Source: an uncultured Paracoccaceae bacterium (lineage in GTDB: Bacteria; Pseudomonadota; Alphaproteobacteria; Rhodobacterales; Rhodobacteraceae). From it: a stretch of 64,000 nt of DNA. The notes below the pieces were generated by a model. That model was not told the origin of the DNA. It worked only from the letters and a program-made list of their open reading frames with translations, and did no database searches. Where the stretch lies: positions 1,426,001 through 1,490,000 of the forward strand of contig CANLVP010000001.1 of assembly GCA_947494675.1 (NCBI GenBank), read 5' to 3'. The position numbers and the translations under genes are program-made. Each line of letters starts with the position of its first letter. Position 1 is the stretch's first letter. Below are positions 1 through 9,855 of this stretch, in pieces.

Positions 1-1
1 A

Positions 2-745
2 TTGCGCTCCGTTGATGTGCTGATGGTCGATGACGTGCAATTCATGGCGGGCAAGGACAGCACGCAAGAAGAATTCTTTCACACCTTCAACGCCCTGATT
101 GAGGCGCGCAAACAGATCATCCTGTCGGGCGACCGCGCACCGGGCGAGATGAAGGATATGGAAGACCGCATTCGCAGCCGTATGCAGTGCGGCCTTGTCG
201 TCGACCTGCACCCCACAGACTACGAACTGCGCCTTGGCGTGTTGCAATCCAAAGCCGAAATTCAGGCCGTCAGCTACCCCAACCAAGTCGTCGCACCCGG
301 CGTGCTGGAATTCCTCGCGCACCGGATCACCACGAACGTCCGCGTGCTCGAAGGCGCGCTGGTCCGCCTCTTTGCTTTCGCGAGCCTTGTTGACCGCGAG
401 ATCACGCTGGAACTGACGCAGGATTGCCTGTCTGACGTGCTCAAAGCCAACGACCGCAAGGTCACGGTCGAGGAAATTCAGCGCAAGGTCAGCGAACACT
501 ACAACATCCGCCTGTCAGACCTGATCGGCCCCAAGCGCCTGCGTGCTTATGCGCGGCCCCGTCAGGTGGCGATGTTCCTGTGCAAGACCATGACCAGCCG
601 GTCACTGCCCGATATTGGCCGTCGGTTTGGCAAGCGCGATCACACCACCGTCATGCACGGTGTGAAGCGCATCGAAGAGCTGTCAGCGACTGATAGCCAG
701 ATCGCCGATGACATCGAATTGCTGCGCCGCGCGTTGGAAGAATAA
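2..745 (+). CDS. dnaA: Chromosomal replication initiator DnaA (5'-truncated by the window edge)
   Basis: DnaA binds DnaA boxes at the origin and melts it with ATP. The visible 247 residues begin inside the AAA+ domain: Walker B as VLMVDDVQF (about 6-14), sensor I as LSGDRAP (about 41-47), and an arginine-rich box VII segment (DRIRSRM, about 55-61). The C-terminal DNA-binding domain IV carries the family signature RDHTTVMHG at about 212-220. Full-length DnaA is about 450 residues, so roughly the first 200 lie outside the window; the TTG at position 2 is internal and not a start. The order dnaA-dnaN-recF-gyrB is the common alphaproteobacterial arrangement. Identity is certain; the location of the origin cannot be judged from here. 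Confidence 0.97.
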   Translation: MRSVDVLMVDDVQFMAGKDSTQEEFFHTFNALIEARKQIILSGDRAPGEMKDMEDRIRSRMQCGLVVDLHPTDYELRLGVLQSKAEIQAVSYPNQVVAPGVLEFLAHRITTNVRVLEGALVRLFAFASLVDREITLELTQDCLSDVLKANDRKVTVEEIQRKVSEHYNIRLSDLIGPKRLRAYARPRQVAMFLCKTMTSRSLPDIGRRFGKRDHTTVMHGVKRIEELSATDSQIADDIELLRRALEE

Positions 746-782
746 CCCGACCTGCGTGCCGCCCTTGTCATGGGCCGCGACT

Positions 783-830
783 TTATTCATGAATAAGCTT
801 GAGGTGAGCGGAGAAACGGTTAGTTTCTCC
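783..830. promoter_or_regulatory. dnaA-dnaN spacer: 14-bp palindrome and 8-bp-stem hairpin
   Basis: The 127-bp gap between dnaA and dnaN holds a perfect 14-bp palindrome, TTATTCATGAATAA (783-796), and just after it a hairpin GGAGAAAC-ggtta-GTTTCTCC (810-830). No T-run follows the hairpin, so it is a poor intrinsic terminator. It could stabilise or process the dnaA 3' end or act in the dnaN leader. No convincing DnaA box is visible. The structures are read directly; any function is inference. Confidence 0.45.
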
Positions 831-872
831 CTCCCGGCGTTGCGTCCGCAGAACAGATAAAGGGCAAGGGAC

Positions 873-1991
873 ATGAAACTCAGCATTGAACGCGCGAGCC
901 TGCTTAAGGCAGTCGCACAGGCCCAATCTGTTGTGGAACGGCGCAACACCATCCCGATCCTCGCCAATGTGCTGATCGAGGCGGAAGGCGACACCGTGCA
1001 ATTCCGCGCCACCGACCTTGATATCGAAGTGGTCGACCGCGCCCCCGCCAAAGTCGAACGGGCCGGGGCCACCACGGTCTCTGCCGTGACCCTGAACGAG
1101 ATTGTGCGCAAACTGCCCGACGGCGCGCTTGTGACCCTGACCGAAGACAGCAACACCGGCCGTCTGACGATTGAGGCGGGCCGATCAAACTTCTCGCTGG
1201 CAACCCTGCCCAAAGAAGACTTCCCCGTCATGGCCAGCTCGGAATATGCAGCGAACTTTTCTGCTGCGGCGCCCGTGCTGCGGCGGTTGTTCGATAAATC
1301 CAAATTTGCGATCTCGACCGAAGAGACGCGCTATTACCTCAACGGTGTTTACATGCACGTCGCCGATGGTGACGGCGGCAAGGTGCTGCGCTGCGTGGCG
1401 ACGGACGGCCACCGGCTTGCCCGGATCGACGCCGATCTGCCTGCCGGTGCTGCCGATATGGCAGGCGTGATCGTGCCGCGCAAAACCGTGGGTGAACTGC
1501 GCAAGCTTCTCGACGATGATGAAATGCAGATCGCCGTCTCGGTGTCGGAAACCAAAGTGCGCTTTGCCACGCCTGACATCACCCTGACGTCAAAAGTGAT
1601 CGACGGCACCTTCCCCGACTATTCCCGCGTGATCCCATCGGGCAACACCCGCAAGCTTGAGGTGGACGCCTCTGAGTTTGCCAAGGCCGTGGACCGGGTG
1701 GCGACCGTCAGCTCTGAACGCTCGCGTGCTGTGAAATTGCAGTTGGACGAAGACAAGCTGATCCTGTCCGTGAACGCACCTGATAGCGGCGCGGCAGAGG
1801 AAGAGCTTGCCGTGGCTTACGGGGACGAGCGTCTCGAAATTGGCTTTAACGCCAAATATTTGCTTGAGATCGCCAGCCAGGTGGACCGCGAGAATGCGGT
1901 CTTCATGTTCAATTCCTCCGGCGATCCAACCCTGATGCGTGAAGGCAATGACACAAGCGCCGTCTATGTCGTCATGCCGATGCGCGTGTGA
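873..1991 (+). CDS. dnaN: DNA polymerase III beta subunit (sliding clamp)
   Basis: The beta clamp is a ring-shaped dimer that tethers DNA polymerase III and many repair proteins to DNA. The 372-residue product has the normal family length and the threefold clamp-domain layout (about 1-125, 130-250, 255-372), opening with MKLSIERASLLKAV and ending in VYVVMPMRV, the usual type of clamp C-terminus (VMPxR) next to the protein-binding cleft. The ATG at 873 follows an AGGGCAAGGG ribosome-binding site. It lies downstream of dnaA and is followed by recF after a repeat-bearing 79-bp spacer. Nothing is unusual. Confidence 0.98.
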   Translation: MKLSIERASLLKAVAQAQSVVERRNTIPILANVLIEAEGDTVQFRATDLDIEVVDRAPAKVERAGATTVSAVTLNEIVRKLPDGALVTLTEDSNTGRLTIEAGRSNFSLATLPKEDFPVMASSEYAANFSAAAPVLRRLFDKSKFAISTEETRYYLNGVYMHVADGDGGKVLRCVATDGHRLARIDADLPAGAADMAGVIVPRKTVGELRKLLDDDEMQIAVSVSETKVRFATPDITLTSKVIDGTFPDYSRVIPSGNTRKLEVDASEFAKAVDRVATVSSERSRAVKLQLDEDKLILSVNAPDSGAAEEELAVAYGDERLEIGFNAKYLLEIASQVDRENAVFMFNSSGDPTLMREGNDTSAVYVVMPMRV

Positions 1992-1999
1992 CGGGGCGG

Positions 2000-2066
2000 C
2001 GATTTTTCGACGAAAAATCGTGTGCCTCCGGCGGAGATATTTTCATTCCAAAGAAAGAAGGTGACG
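2000..2066 (+). repeat. Intergenic repeat-like element: 10-bp-arm palindrome plus conserved tail
   Basis: The dnaN-recF spacer opens with a perfect inverted repeat, CGATTTTTCG-a-CGAAAAATCG (2000-2020), followed by a GC-rich CCTCCGGCGG block and a tail GATATTTT...CCAAAGAAAGA. A related tail recurs at 43911-43935 before another gene start. That the two are members of one dispersed family is inference from this similarity. The tail also supplies the purine-rich stretch in front of recF, so it may serve as a ribosome-binding region. Confidence 0.5.
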
Positions 2067-2070
2067 GGAC

Positions 2071-3183
2071 ATGAGCGGTCTAAGCCTGTCCCATCTGCAA
2101 CTGTCGCATTTTCGCAGCCACAAGCGTGCGGTGCTCGACATCGATGCGCGTCCCGTGGCGATCTACGGGCCCAACGGCGCAGGAAAAACCAATCTGATCG
2201 AGGCGGTCTCGCTCTTGTCGCCGGGCCGTGGTCTGCGCCGGGCAGGGGTGGGCGATATTTCCCGCAGGCCAGAGGCGCTGGGCTGGAAAGTATCCGCGAC
2301 AATTACCGCGCCACGGCAATCCTATGAGATTGAGACAGGCGCAGAGGCGGGTCAGTCCCGCAACGTGCGCATCGATGGCAAAGCCGCGCCGCAGATTGCT
2401 TTGGGTAAGCTTGCGCGGGTCCTGTGGCTCGTGCCCGCGATGGACCGTCTGTGGATCGAAGGGGCGGAGGGGCGGCGGCGTTTCCTTGACCGTGCCACGC
2501 TCAGTTTTCTGCCCAATCACGCTGAAACCGTACTGCGCTATGAGCGCGCGATGCGCGAACGCAACCGCCTGCTCAAAGACATGGTGCGTGACGCCCATTG
2601 GTACACCGCGCTTGAGCTTCAGATGGCCGAAACAGGCGCGCAGATTCACACAAACCGCGCGACGGCTCTTGTGCAACTTGCGACGGCGCAGGCCGACACC
2701 AAAACGGCCTTTCCCACAGCCACGCTATCGATGGTGCAGGCCGATGCGGATGCGCCCTTGACCGAAGAGGCGCTGAAGACGGCGTTTGCTGATGGCCGAC
2801 CGCGCGACATGGCTGCTGGTCGGACCCTCACCGGCCCGCACCGTAGCGATCTGGACGCGGTCTTTGCCGATAAGGGTGTGCAGGCGCGGGATTGTTCCAC
2901 GGGCGAGCAAAAGGCACTGCTGATCAGTCTGATCCTCGCCAATGGCCGCGCCCTGGCCGCGGAGGTCGGCGCGCCGCCGATCTTGCTGCTGGACGAGGTC
3001 GCAGCCCACCTTGATGCCGCCCGCCGCGCCGCCCTTTATGATGAGATTTGCGCCCTTGGCGCGCAGGCATGGATGACTGGCACTGGCCCGGATTTGTTTG
3101 CCGAACTGGGCGACCGCGCGCAATATGTCGAAGTCACCGAAAGCGCTGGCATCTCCGCAATCAAACACGAGGCCGCACCATGA
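2071..3183 (+). CDS. recF: DNA replication/repair protein RecF
   Basis: RecF is an SMC-like ABC ATPase that helps load RecA at single-strand gaps with RecO and RecR. The 370-residue protein shows Walker A GPNGAGKT (33-40), the ABC signature region STGEQ (276-280) and Walker B ILLLDEV (304-310), all in family positions and at family length. It follows dnaN and overlaps the next gene by 4 bp (ATGA at 3180-3183), so translational coupling is likely. Purine-rich sequence (AAAGAAAGAAGG) precedes the ATG. Identity is secure from motifs plus synteny. Confidence 0.96.
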   Translation: MSGLSLSHLQLSHFRSHKRAVLDIDARPVAIYGPNGAGKTNLIEAVSLLSPGRGLRRAGVGDISRRPEALGWKVSATITAPRQSYEIETGAEAGQSRNVRIDGKAAPQIALGKLARVLWLVPAMDRLWIEGAEGRRRFLDRATLSFLPNHAETVLRYERAMRERNRLLKDMVRDAHWYTALELQMAETGAQIHTNRATALVQLATAQADTKTAFPTATLSMVQADADAPLTEEALKTAFADGRPRDMAAGRTLTGPHRSDLDAVFADKGVQARDCSTGEQKALLISLILANGRALAAEVGAPPILLLDEVAAHLDAARRAALYDEICALGAQAWMTGTGPDLFAELGDRAQYVEVTESAGISAIKHEAAP

Positions 3184-3623
3184 CCCCACAACGCGTATCG
3201 CTGATCACCCTTGGTGTGGCTGACATCGCCGTCTCGCGCAAATTCTACGGTGATCTTGGCTGGACCCCAAAAGACGAGGTGTCGGGCGAGGTTGTGTTCT
3301 ATCAGCTGCACGGCGCTGTCCTCGGCCTCTTTGGGATTGGACCGCTTGCCAAGGATCAGGGCCGCCCGGACGCCAAGCTGGGCACCGGGGCGATCACCCT
3401 TGCCCAGAACTTCGCGACTGAGGCGGAGGTTGACGCAGCTTACGCCAAGGCGCTGTCGGTTGGTGCGACACCGCTCAAAGCCCCGGAAAAGGTCTTCTGG
3501 GGCGGCTATTCCGGCTACTACGCCGACCCGGACGGCCATCCGTGGGAAGTAGCGTTCAACCCGTTCTGGGAGTTGGATGCCGATGGCAACCAAATCCTGC
3601 CGGAGGCCCCCGATGCAGATTGA
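3180..3623 (+). CDS. VOC (glyoxalase/bleomycin-resistance fold) family protein
   Basis: This 147-residue protein starts MTPQRVSLITLGVADI and has the paired beta-alpha-beta-beta-beta modules of the vicinal oxygen chelate superfamily, including a KFYGDLGW first module and a YYADPDGHPWEVAFNP end to the second. DPDGHPWE is the classic C-terminal metal-side signature; its Glu is a typical ligand. Family members include glyoxalases, dioxygenases and antibiotic-binding proteins, and the substrate cannot be told. The start is fixed by the ATGA overlap with recF; in-frame codons further upstream lie inside recF. It overlaps the next GNAT gene by 11 bp, implying one transcript. Confidence 0.85.
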   Translation: MTPQRVSLITLGVADIAVSRKFYGDLGWTPKDEVSGEVVFYQLHGAVLGLFGIGPLAKDQGRPDAKLGTGAITLAQNFATEAEVDAAYAKALSVGATPLKAPEKVFWGGYSGYYADPDGHPWEVAFNPFWELDADGNQILPEAPDAD

Positions 3624-4140
3624 ACGCATTGAAGAAATGCACCTGACCCGCGCGGATGAAGTTGCGATTGCCAAGCTCTTGGACACCGCATTCGACGGCA
3701 GTTTTGAGGGCCGTTCCTATTTCCAAAACCGCCACCACACCCGGCTGATCATCCGTGATGGCAATCAGGTGATCGGCCATATGGCGCTTGGCCTGCGCGC
3801 CATGCGCATGGGGGACATGCTTTGCACTGCCGTTGGTCTGGCAGAGGTCGCGACTGATCCTGCGCATCGCGGACAGGGGATCGCATCGAAACTGATGCAG
3901 GCTGCGATTTCCGAGGCGCGTGCCTCTGTCGCGGACTTTATGATCCTGTTTGGTGATGAACCGCTCTATGCGCGGGCGGGCTTTGTGACACAGCCGAACA
4001 AGACCCTGACCATCAGCATGCATGGCGTGCGCACCGGACAGCAGGAACACAGGCAAGGCGACAAGCTGATGGTGATGACGCTGGGCGATTTGGCTTGGGA
4101 CCCAAAAGCAACGATTGATCTTGTGGGCTTTGCGTTCTAA
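3613..4140 (+). CDS. GNAT family N-acetyltransferase
   Basis: A 175-residue GCN5-type acetyltransferase that would transfer acetyl from acetyl-CoA to an unknown amine. Motif A, VATDPAHRGQGIASKLM (about 79-95), contains the R/QxxGxG/A pyrophosphate-binding turn RGQGIA (86-91), preceded by the usual beta-strand CTAVGLAEV. A later DEPLYARAGFV segment matches the conserved Y-x-x-x-GF near the C-terminus of the fold. The start is ATG 3613, inside the end of the VOC gene; an upstream in-frame ATG at 3577 is deep in the preceding gene and less likely. It probably belongs to the recF-VOC-GNAT transcript. Confidence 0.88.
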   Translation: MQIERIEEMHLTRADEVAIAKLLDTAFDGSFEGRSYFQNRHHTRLIIRDGNQVIGHMALGLRAMRMGDMLCTAVGLAEVATDPAHRGQGIASKLMQAAISEARASVADFMILFGDEPLYARAGFVTQPNKTLTISMHGVRTGQQEHRQGDKLMVMTLGDLAWDPKATIDLVGFAF

Positions 4141-4149
4141 CCGCGTTTC

Positions 4150-4770
4150 ATGACCATCACACCCGCTGATATGCTGCTTTATGCAGGTGCGCTCTTTGTG
4201 CTGTTCCTGACGCCGGGCCCGGTCTGGGTCGCGCTGATTGCACGCGCGATGTCGGGCGGCTTTCATGCCGCTTGGCCGCTGGCGCTGGGTGTGGTGGTGG
4301 GCGACGTCTTGTGGCCCTTCCTAGCCATCCTCGGGGTCACCTGGATCCTCAGCGTCTATGGCGGCTTTCTGGTGGCGCTCAAATGGATCGCCTGTATCAC
4401 CTTTCTTATCATGGGCTGGCTGGTGCTGCGCAACGCCGACAAGACGATTGCATCTGACAGCCGGTTGACCCGTCCTGGCATGTGGGCCGGGTTTCTGGCC
4501 GGGCTGGCCGTCATCATCGGCAACCCCAAGGCGATCTTTTTCTACATGGGGATGCTGCCGGGGTTCTTTGACCTCACCGCGCTCACATGGGCCGACATCG
4601 CGGTGATCTGTTTTTTGTCGTTCGTCGTCCCGCTTCTGGGCAACCTGATCCTTGCAGGTTTCATCGGTCAGGCGCGGCGGCTTTTGACCTCGCCCACCGC
4701 CCTGAAACGGATGAACGTCACGGCGGGATGGTTGCTGATCGGCGTCGGACTGGTGATCCCATTCACGTAG
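4150..4770 (+). CDS. LysE/RhtB family translocator
   Basis: A 206-residue inner-membrane protein with about six hydrophobic helices. The family signature FLTPGP sits in the first helix (about 24-29), followed by VWVALIARAMSGG, and further helices carry glycine-rich faces as in LysE/RhtB exporters of amino acids or related small solutes. The middle has the usual GNPKAIFFYMGMLPGF motif. The substrate is not predictable. It starts 9 bp after the GNAT gene and so may close the same operon, though its ribosome-binding site is weak. Confidence 0.9.
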   Translation: MTITPADMLLYAGALFVLFLTPGPVWVALIARAMSGGFHAAWPLALGVVVGDVLWPFLAILGVTWILSVYGGFLVALKWIACITFLIMGWLVLRNADKTIASDSRLTRPGMWAGFLAGLAVIIGNPKAIFFYMGMLPGFFDLTALTWADIAVICFLSFVVPLLGNLILAGFIGQARRLLTSPTALKRMNVTAGWLLIGVGLVIPFT

Positions 4771-4785
4771 GTCAGGCCCCGTCCA

Positions 4786-5145
4786 TCAGTCGATAAATGC
4801 CCGCACAACCCGTTTGACCAAAATCCAAAAGAAGTATTGCCGCGCCCAATAGCGCCGCTCTGTGCTGCCCCAGATCGCCTGCCAGGCAAATCGCGCGACT
4901 TCCAAGCCGATGTAGATCGCCATCGCAAGTGGAAGATAGGGCGACGCGCCAGCGAAATCCAAAGCAAGCCAAATGCACATGCCGCCGATAAGCGCGATCC
5001 GAATGGTCCAGAAAATCGGATCAAGCGTGGCGTCTTCCACATGCTCGCCGCGCTGCGGATCTGGCTCTTTCTGAAGTTCATGGCGCGCCACGGCACGGCT
5101 CTTGTTGATCCCGTCCAAACGCGCTTGAAACTTGTGTCTGCTCAT
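4786..5145 (-). CDS. Hypothetical membrane protein, 119 aa
   Basis: I do not recognise this family. The N-terminal 50 residues are charged (MSRHKFQARLDG, then KEPDPQRGEHVED), followed by two hydrophobic segments, IALIGGMCIWLALDFAGA and LPLAMAIYIGLEVARFAW, and a basic aromatic tail (RRYWARQYFFWILVKRVVRAF) that may lie at the membrane surface. ATG 5145 is chosen because GAGAGG stands just upstream; an in-frame alternative at 5253 lacks support. The gene faces the LysE gene and stands back to back with gyrB, so its promoter lies in the gyrB upstream region. Confidence 0.7.
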   Translation of the reverse strand: MSRHKFQARLDGINKSRAVARHELQKEPDPQRGEHVEDATLDPIFWTIRIALIGGMCIWLALDFAGASPYLPLAMAIYIGLEVARFAWQAIWGSTERRYWARQYFFWILVKRVVRAFID

Positions 5146-5255
5146 GTCGACCTCTCGCCAGATGTGGGCGATGGGATAGCAAAGCCTTATGTCAAAAGTG
5201 CGGCGTGTAAGCGGAACCTGCGGCGGCGAAATATCGACAGGTCTCAGATACAAAA

Positions 5256-5267
5256 TATAGCGCTATA
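5256..5267. promoter_or_regulatory. 12-bp perfect palindrome upstream of gyrB
   Basis: TATAGCGCTATA is a perfect palindrome ending 4 bp before the predicted -35 hexamer of the gyrB promoter. Its placement suits an operator or activator site for gyrB, or for the divergent membrane-protein gene whose start lies 110 bp away. The sequence is direct; the function is inferred from position only. Confidence 0.4.
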
Positions 5268-5270
5268 AGC

Positions 5271-5299
5271 GTGACAATCCCCCTGAAAAACCATATATT
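5271..5299 (+). promoter_or_regulatory. Predicted sigma-70-type gyrB promoter
   Basis: GTGACA (5271-5276) and TATATT (5294-5299) are separated by exactly 17 bp and lie 29 bp upstream of the gyrB ATG (5328). The region is AT-rich compared with its surroundings. This is the best promoter match in this part of the window. Confidence 0.6.
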
Positions 5300-5309
5300 T
5301 AGCGGATAA

Positions 5310-7745
<2,436 letters not shown>

Positions 7746-7748
7746 GCC

Positions 7749-8183
7749 ATGTCATCTGCATTCGAAAAACTCGGCACCATCACCTTTCTGATGATGAAGA
7801 ACCCGCTCTTTCGTGAGATGACGTTGGACCAGATCCGCGCCATTACCATCACCCCGCTGCAGCACAATCTGGCGATCACAGCGACGGTGCCCGGCGAAAA
7901 CGACGACGGCGTGCCGACCCCCATCGCCTTTGCGACCTTCGCCCGTGTGAACGACGAATGGGATGCCAAGCTGCGCGACCCCGGCTTTGACCTGTCCGAC
8001 CTGCCGGAAGAGGCATGGATCAGCGGTGGCAACAAATGGCTCGTCGATTTGGTGTCGATCAAACAGGCGGACGGCGCATTCGTCGACCGTGCGGCCCGCG
8101 CCGTGTTCCCCAAAAGCGGCACGCTGCACATCCGCGCCCGCACCGCCAGCGGCCGCTGCGAGATCGCCAAGCGCAAATTCTAG
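7749..8183 (+). CDS. HlyC-like toxin-activating lysine-acyltransferase homologue lacking the catalytic His
   Basis: HlyC-family enzymes transfer fatty acyl groups from acyl-ACP to lysines of RTX toxins. This 144-residue protein aligns through its length with HlyC: LGTITFLMMKNPLFREMTL matches the LGHVSWLWxSSPLHRNWPV region, TPIAFATFARVNDE matches YPVAYCSWANLSLE, and EEAWISGGNKWLVDL matches AEDWTSGDRKWFIDW. The catalytic Asp is kept (KWLVD), but the position of catalytic His23 is Phe21 (NPLFRE; codon TTT). It starts 3 bp after gyrB, so it may share that transcript. No RTX gene or type I exporter adjoins; an RTX protein lies 37 kb away. Family assignment is good; enzymatic activity is doubtful. 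Confidence 0.75.
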   Translation: MSSAFEKLGTITFLMMKNPLFREMTLDQIRAITITPLQHNLAITATVPGENDDGVPTPIAFATFARVNDEWDAKLRDPGFDLSDLPEEAWISGGNKWLVDLVSIKQADGAFVDRAARAVFPKSGTLHIRARTASGRCEIAKRKF

Positions 8184-8240
8184 AAATCCGCTATTGGCGC
8201 ACCGCTCAATTCATTTGTGACAGCGAACTGACCTTCTGGA

Positions 8241-9077
8241 TCAGACCTTCACGCTGCGCCGTTTGATCATCTCGACGCCACTTTCGCCCAATGGGACGAC
8301 CGCAAACGGCCCGCCGTGGCACATGTCTTCGGGGTCCTGATTGTTCTGCGGCGGGGCATTAGCAAGGATCTCTTTGGCGAAATCCTCCGCATTGTCCTTG
8401 GGTCGATACCCCAGCGCCGAGGCCCCGGAATTGTCCAGACACGCGCGGTCATTGTTGGACACGCCGTAAACAATTGTGAATCCGGTGGTTGGCGCGGTGA
8501 TGGACTTTTCCACCAGTTGCACCAGATCAGCGTCCGACTGCCACGTGCCTAAAGCACGGCTATTACCGACAGTGCCAGCCGCCGAGGCGATCCGCATCGC
8601 AACCGTCTCAAGCCCGCGCTTGTCCCAATAAAGGCTCGCCAAATCCTCGGCAAAACACTTGGCCAAACCGTAGTAAGTGTCAGGCCGGTGCGGGGCATCA
8701 ACGCCGATAAAATCGTGCTTGCTGTGCATTCCCACAGCATGGATTGAGCTGGAAAAGACGATGCGCCGCACCCCATGCTGATAGGCAGATTCCCAAATAT
8801 TATAAGCACTTAAGAGGTTCGAGTGCAGGATCTTCTCCCACGGGGCCTCGTCCGCAATGGACCCGAAATGCACGACCATCTCTGCCCCCTCCAGCAGCGC
8901 ATGCACCGCATCCGCATCACCTACATCGGCCTGGACGTAGCTTTCGTTGGCGGCAAGATCACGGATGCTCTCGGCCAAATCGGTTGAAACCAGTTCTTCA
9001 CACATTGCGGACAAGGGTCCGCGGCAAATATTGCCCAGACGCCCGGCGGCCCCTGTCAAAACGATCTTCTTGAGCAT
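8241..9077 (-). CDS. NAD-dependent epimerase/dehydrogenase, uronate dehydrogenase-like
   Basis: A 278-residue extended short-chain dehydrogenase closely resembling uronate dehydrogenase (Udh, EC 1.1.1.203), which oxidises uronic acids to aldaro-lactones. The Rossmann motif TGAAGRLG is at 8-15, the catalytic Ser region FSSSIHAVG at 108-116, and YGLAK places Tyr136 and Lys140 at the Udh positions. The segments PWEKILHSNLLSAYNIWE and TIVYGVSNN also follow Udh. ATG 9077 has AAGGATAA upstream; an in-frame TTG at 9092 overlaps the previous stop. It is last in the hydantoinase operon, 4 bp after the aldolase gene. The true substrate may differ from uronates. Confidence 0.82.
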   Translation of the reverse strand: MLKKIVLTGAAGRLGNICRGPLSAMCEELVSTDLAESIRDLAANESYVQADVGDADAVHALLEGAEMVVHFGSIADEAPWEKILHSNLLSAYNIWESAYQHGVRRIVFSSSIHAVGMHSKHDFIGVDAPHRPDTYYGLAKCFAEDLASLYWDKRGLETVAMRIASAAGTVGNSRALGTWQSDADLVQLVEKSITAPTTGFTIVYGVSNNDRACLDNSGASALGYRPKDNAEDFAKEILANAPPQNNQDPEDMCHGGPFAVVPLGESGVEMIKRRSVKV

Positions 9078-9081
9078 TCTG

Positions 9082-9855
9082 TTATCCTTCAATTCCTGAC
9101 TTCACCTGCGCCAGCAAGCCATCGGCCGCCTTGGCCAAAAGCCCCGCATCGGTCGCAACCGCAACAAAGGTGAATCCCTTGTTCAGCAAATCCACCGCCA
9201 TATTGGCGTCCGTCACCAGCGTCCCGACGGGCATCCCCTGATCCATCAACCGCTGCGCGACGGGCATGATCTTGGCCCAGACATCCGCATGCATGGGCTG
9301 TCCCAACATGCCCATATCCGCCGCAATATCCGCAGGGCCGAAAAAGACGCCATCGGTTCCATCCACAGCGGCAATCTGATCGGCAACCTCCATCGCGGCG
9401 AGCGTTTCAAGCTGCAAAATGACGACCGTCTCCTCAGCCGCCCGCGCGGCATAATCCGTGATCCGCCCCCACTGGCTGCCCCGCATCGACCCGGCCACAC
9501 CGCGCACGCCATGGGGTGGATAGCGCGTCGCAGCGATCGCCGCCTGCGCCTCTGCCTCGGTCTGAACCATCGGGAACAGCAGCCCCGGCGCGCCCGAATC
9601 CAGCAACCGCTTGACCATCACCTCATCGTTCCAGGGTGGCCGCACAATCGCACTGGTGTGCGGCGCAATCGCCTGCAACTGCTGCATGGTCATCATCACG
9701 TCGCCGGGACTGTGCTCCATGTCCACGCACAGCCAGTCATAGCCCGCACCCGCGACCAGTTCCGCCACCAGTGGACTGGCCGTGGTGACCCACATCCCGA
9801 TCTGCTTTTCCTTCGCCTTCAGCGCGGCCTTAAAGGCATTCTTCGGCATCTTCAT
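9082..9855 (-). CDS. HpcH/HpaI family aldolase
   Basis: A 257-residue class II metal-dependent aldolase that cleaves or forms 2-keto-4-hydroxy acids to pyruvate plus an aldehyde. Family features are GMWVTTASPLVAELVAGAGYDWLCVDMEH near the start region, the substrate Arg in AIVRPPWND, the metal-binding Glu in LQLETLAAMEV, and the metal-binding Asp in GVFFGPADIAADMG. Relatives include HpcH, GarL and RhmA, so the substrate is open. The start overlaps the upstream oxidoreductase stop by 4 bp, and the product ends 4 bp before the dehydrogenase start, placing it firmly in the operon. Confidence 0.88.
   Translation of the reverse strand: MKMPKNAFKAALKAKEKQIGMWVTTASPLVAELVAGAGYDWLCVDMEHSPGDVMMTMQQLQAIAPHTSAIVRPPWNDEVMVKRLLDSGAPGLLFPMVQTEAEAQAAIAATRYPPHGVRGVAGSMRGSQWGRITDYAARAAEETVVILQLETLAAMEVADQIAAVDGTDGVFFGPADIAADMGMLGQPMHADVWAKIMPVAQRLMDQGMPVGTLVTDANMAVDLLNKGFTFVAVATDAGLLAKAADGLLAQVKSGIEG

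Noticed and set aside
745-872. oriC between dnaA and dnaN
   Set aside because: No cluster of DnaA boxes or clear unwinding element; origin probably lies outside the window.
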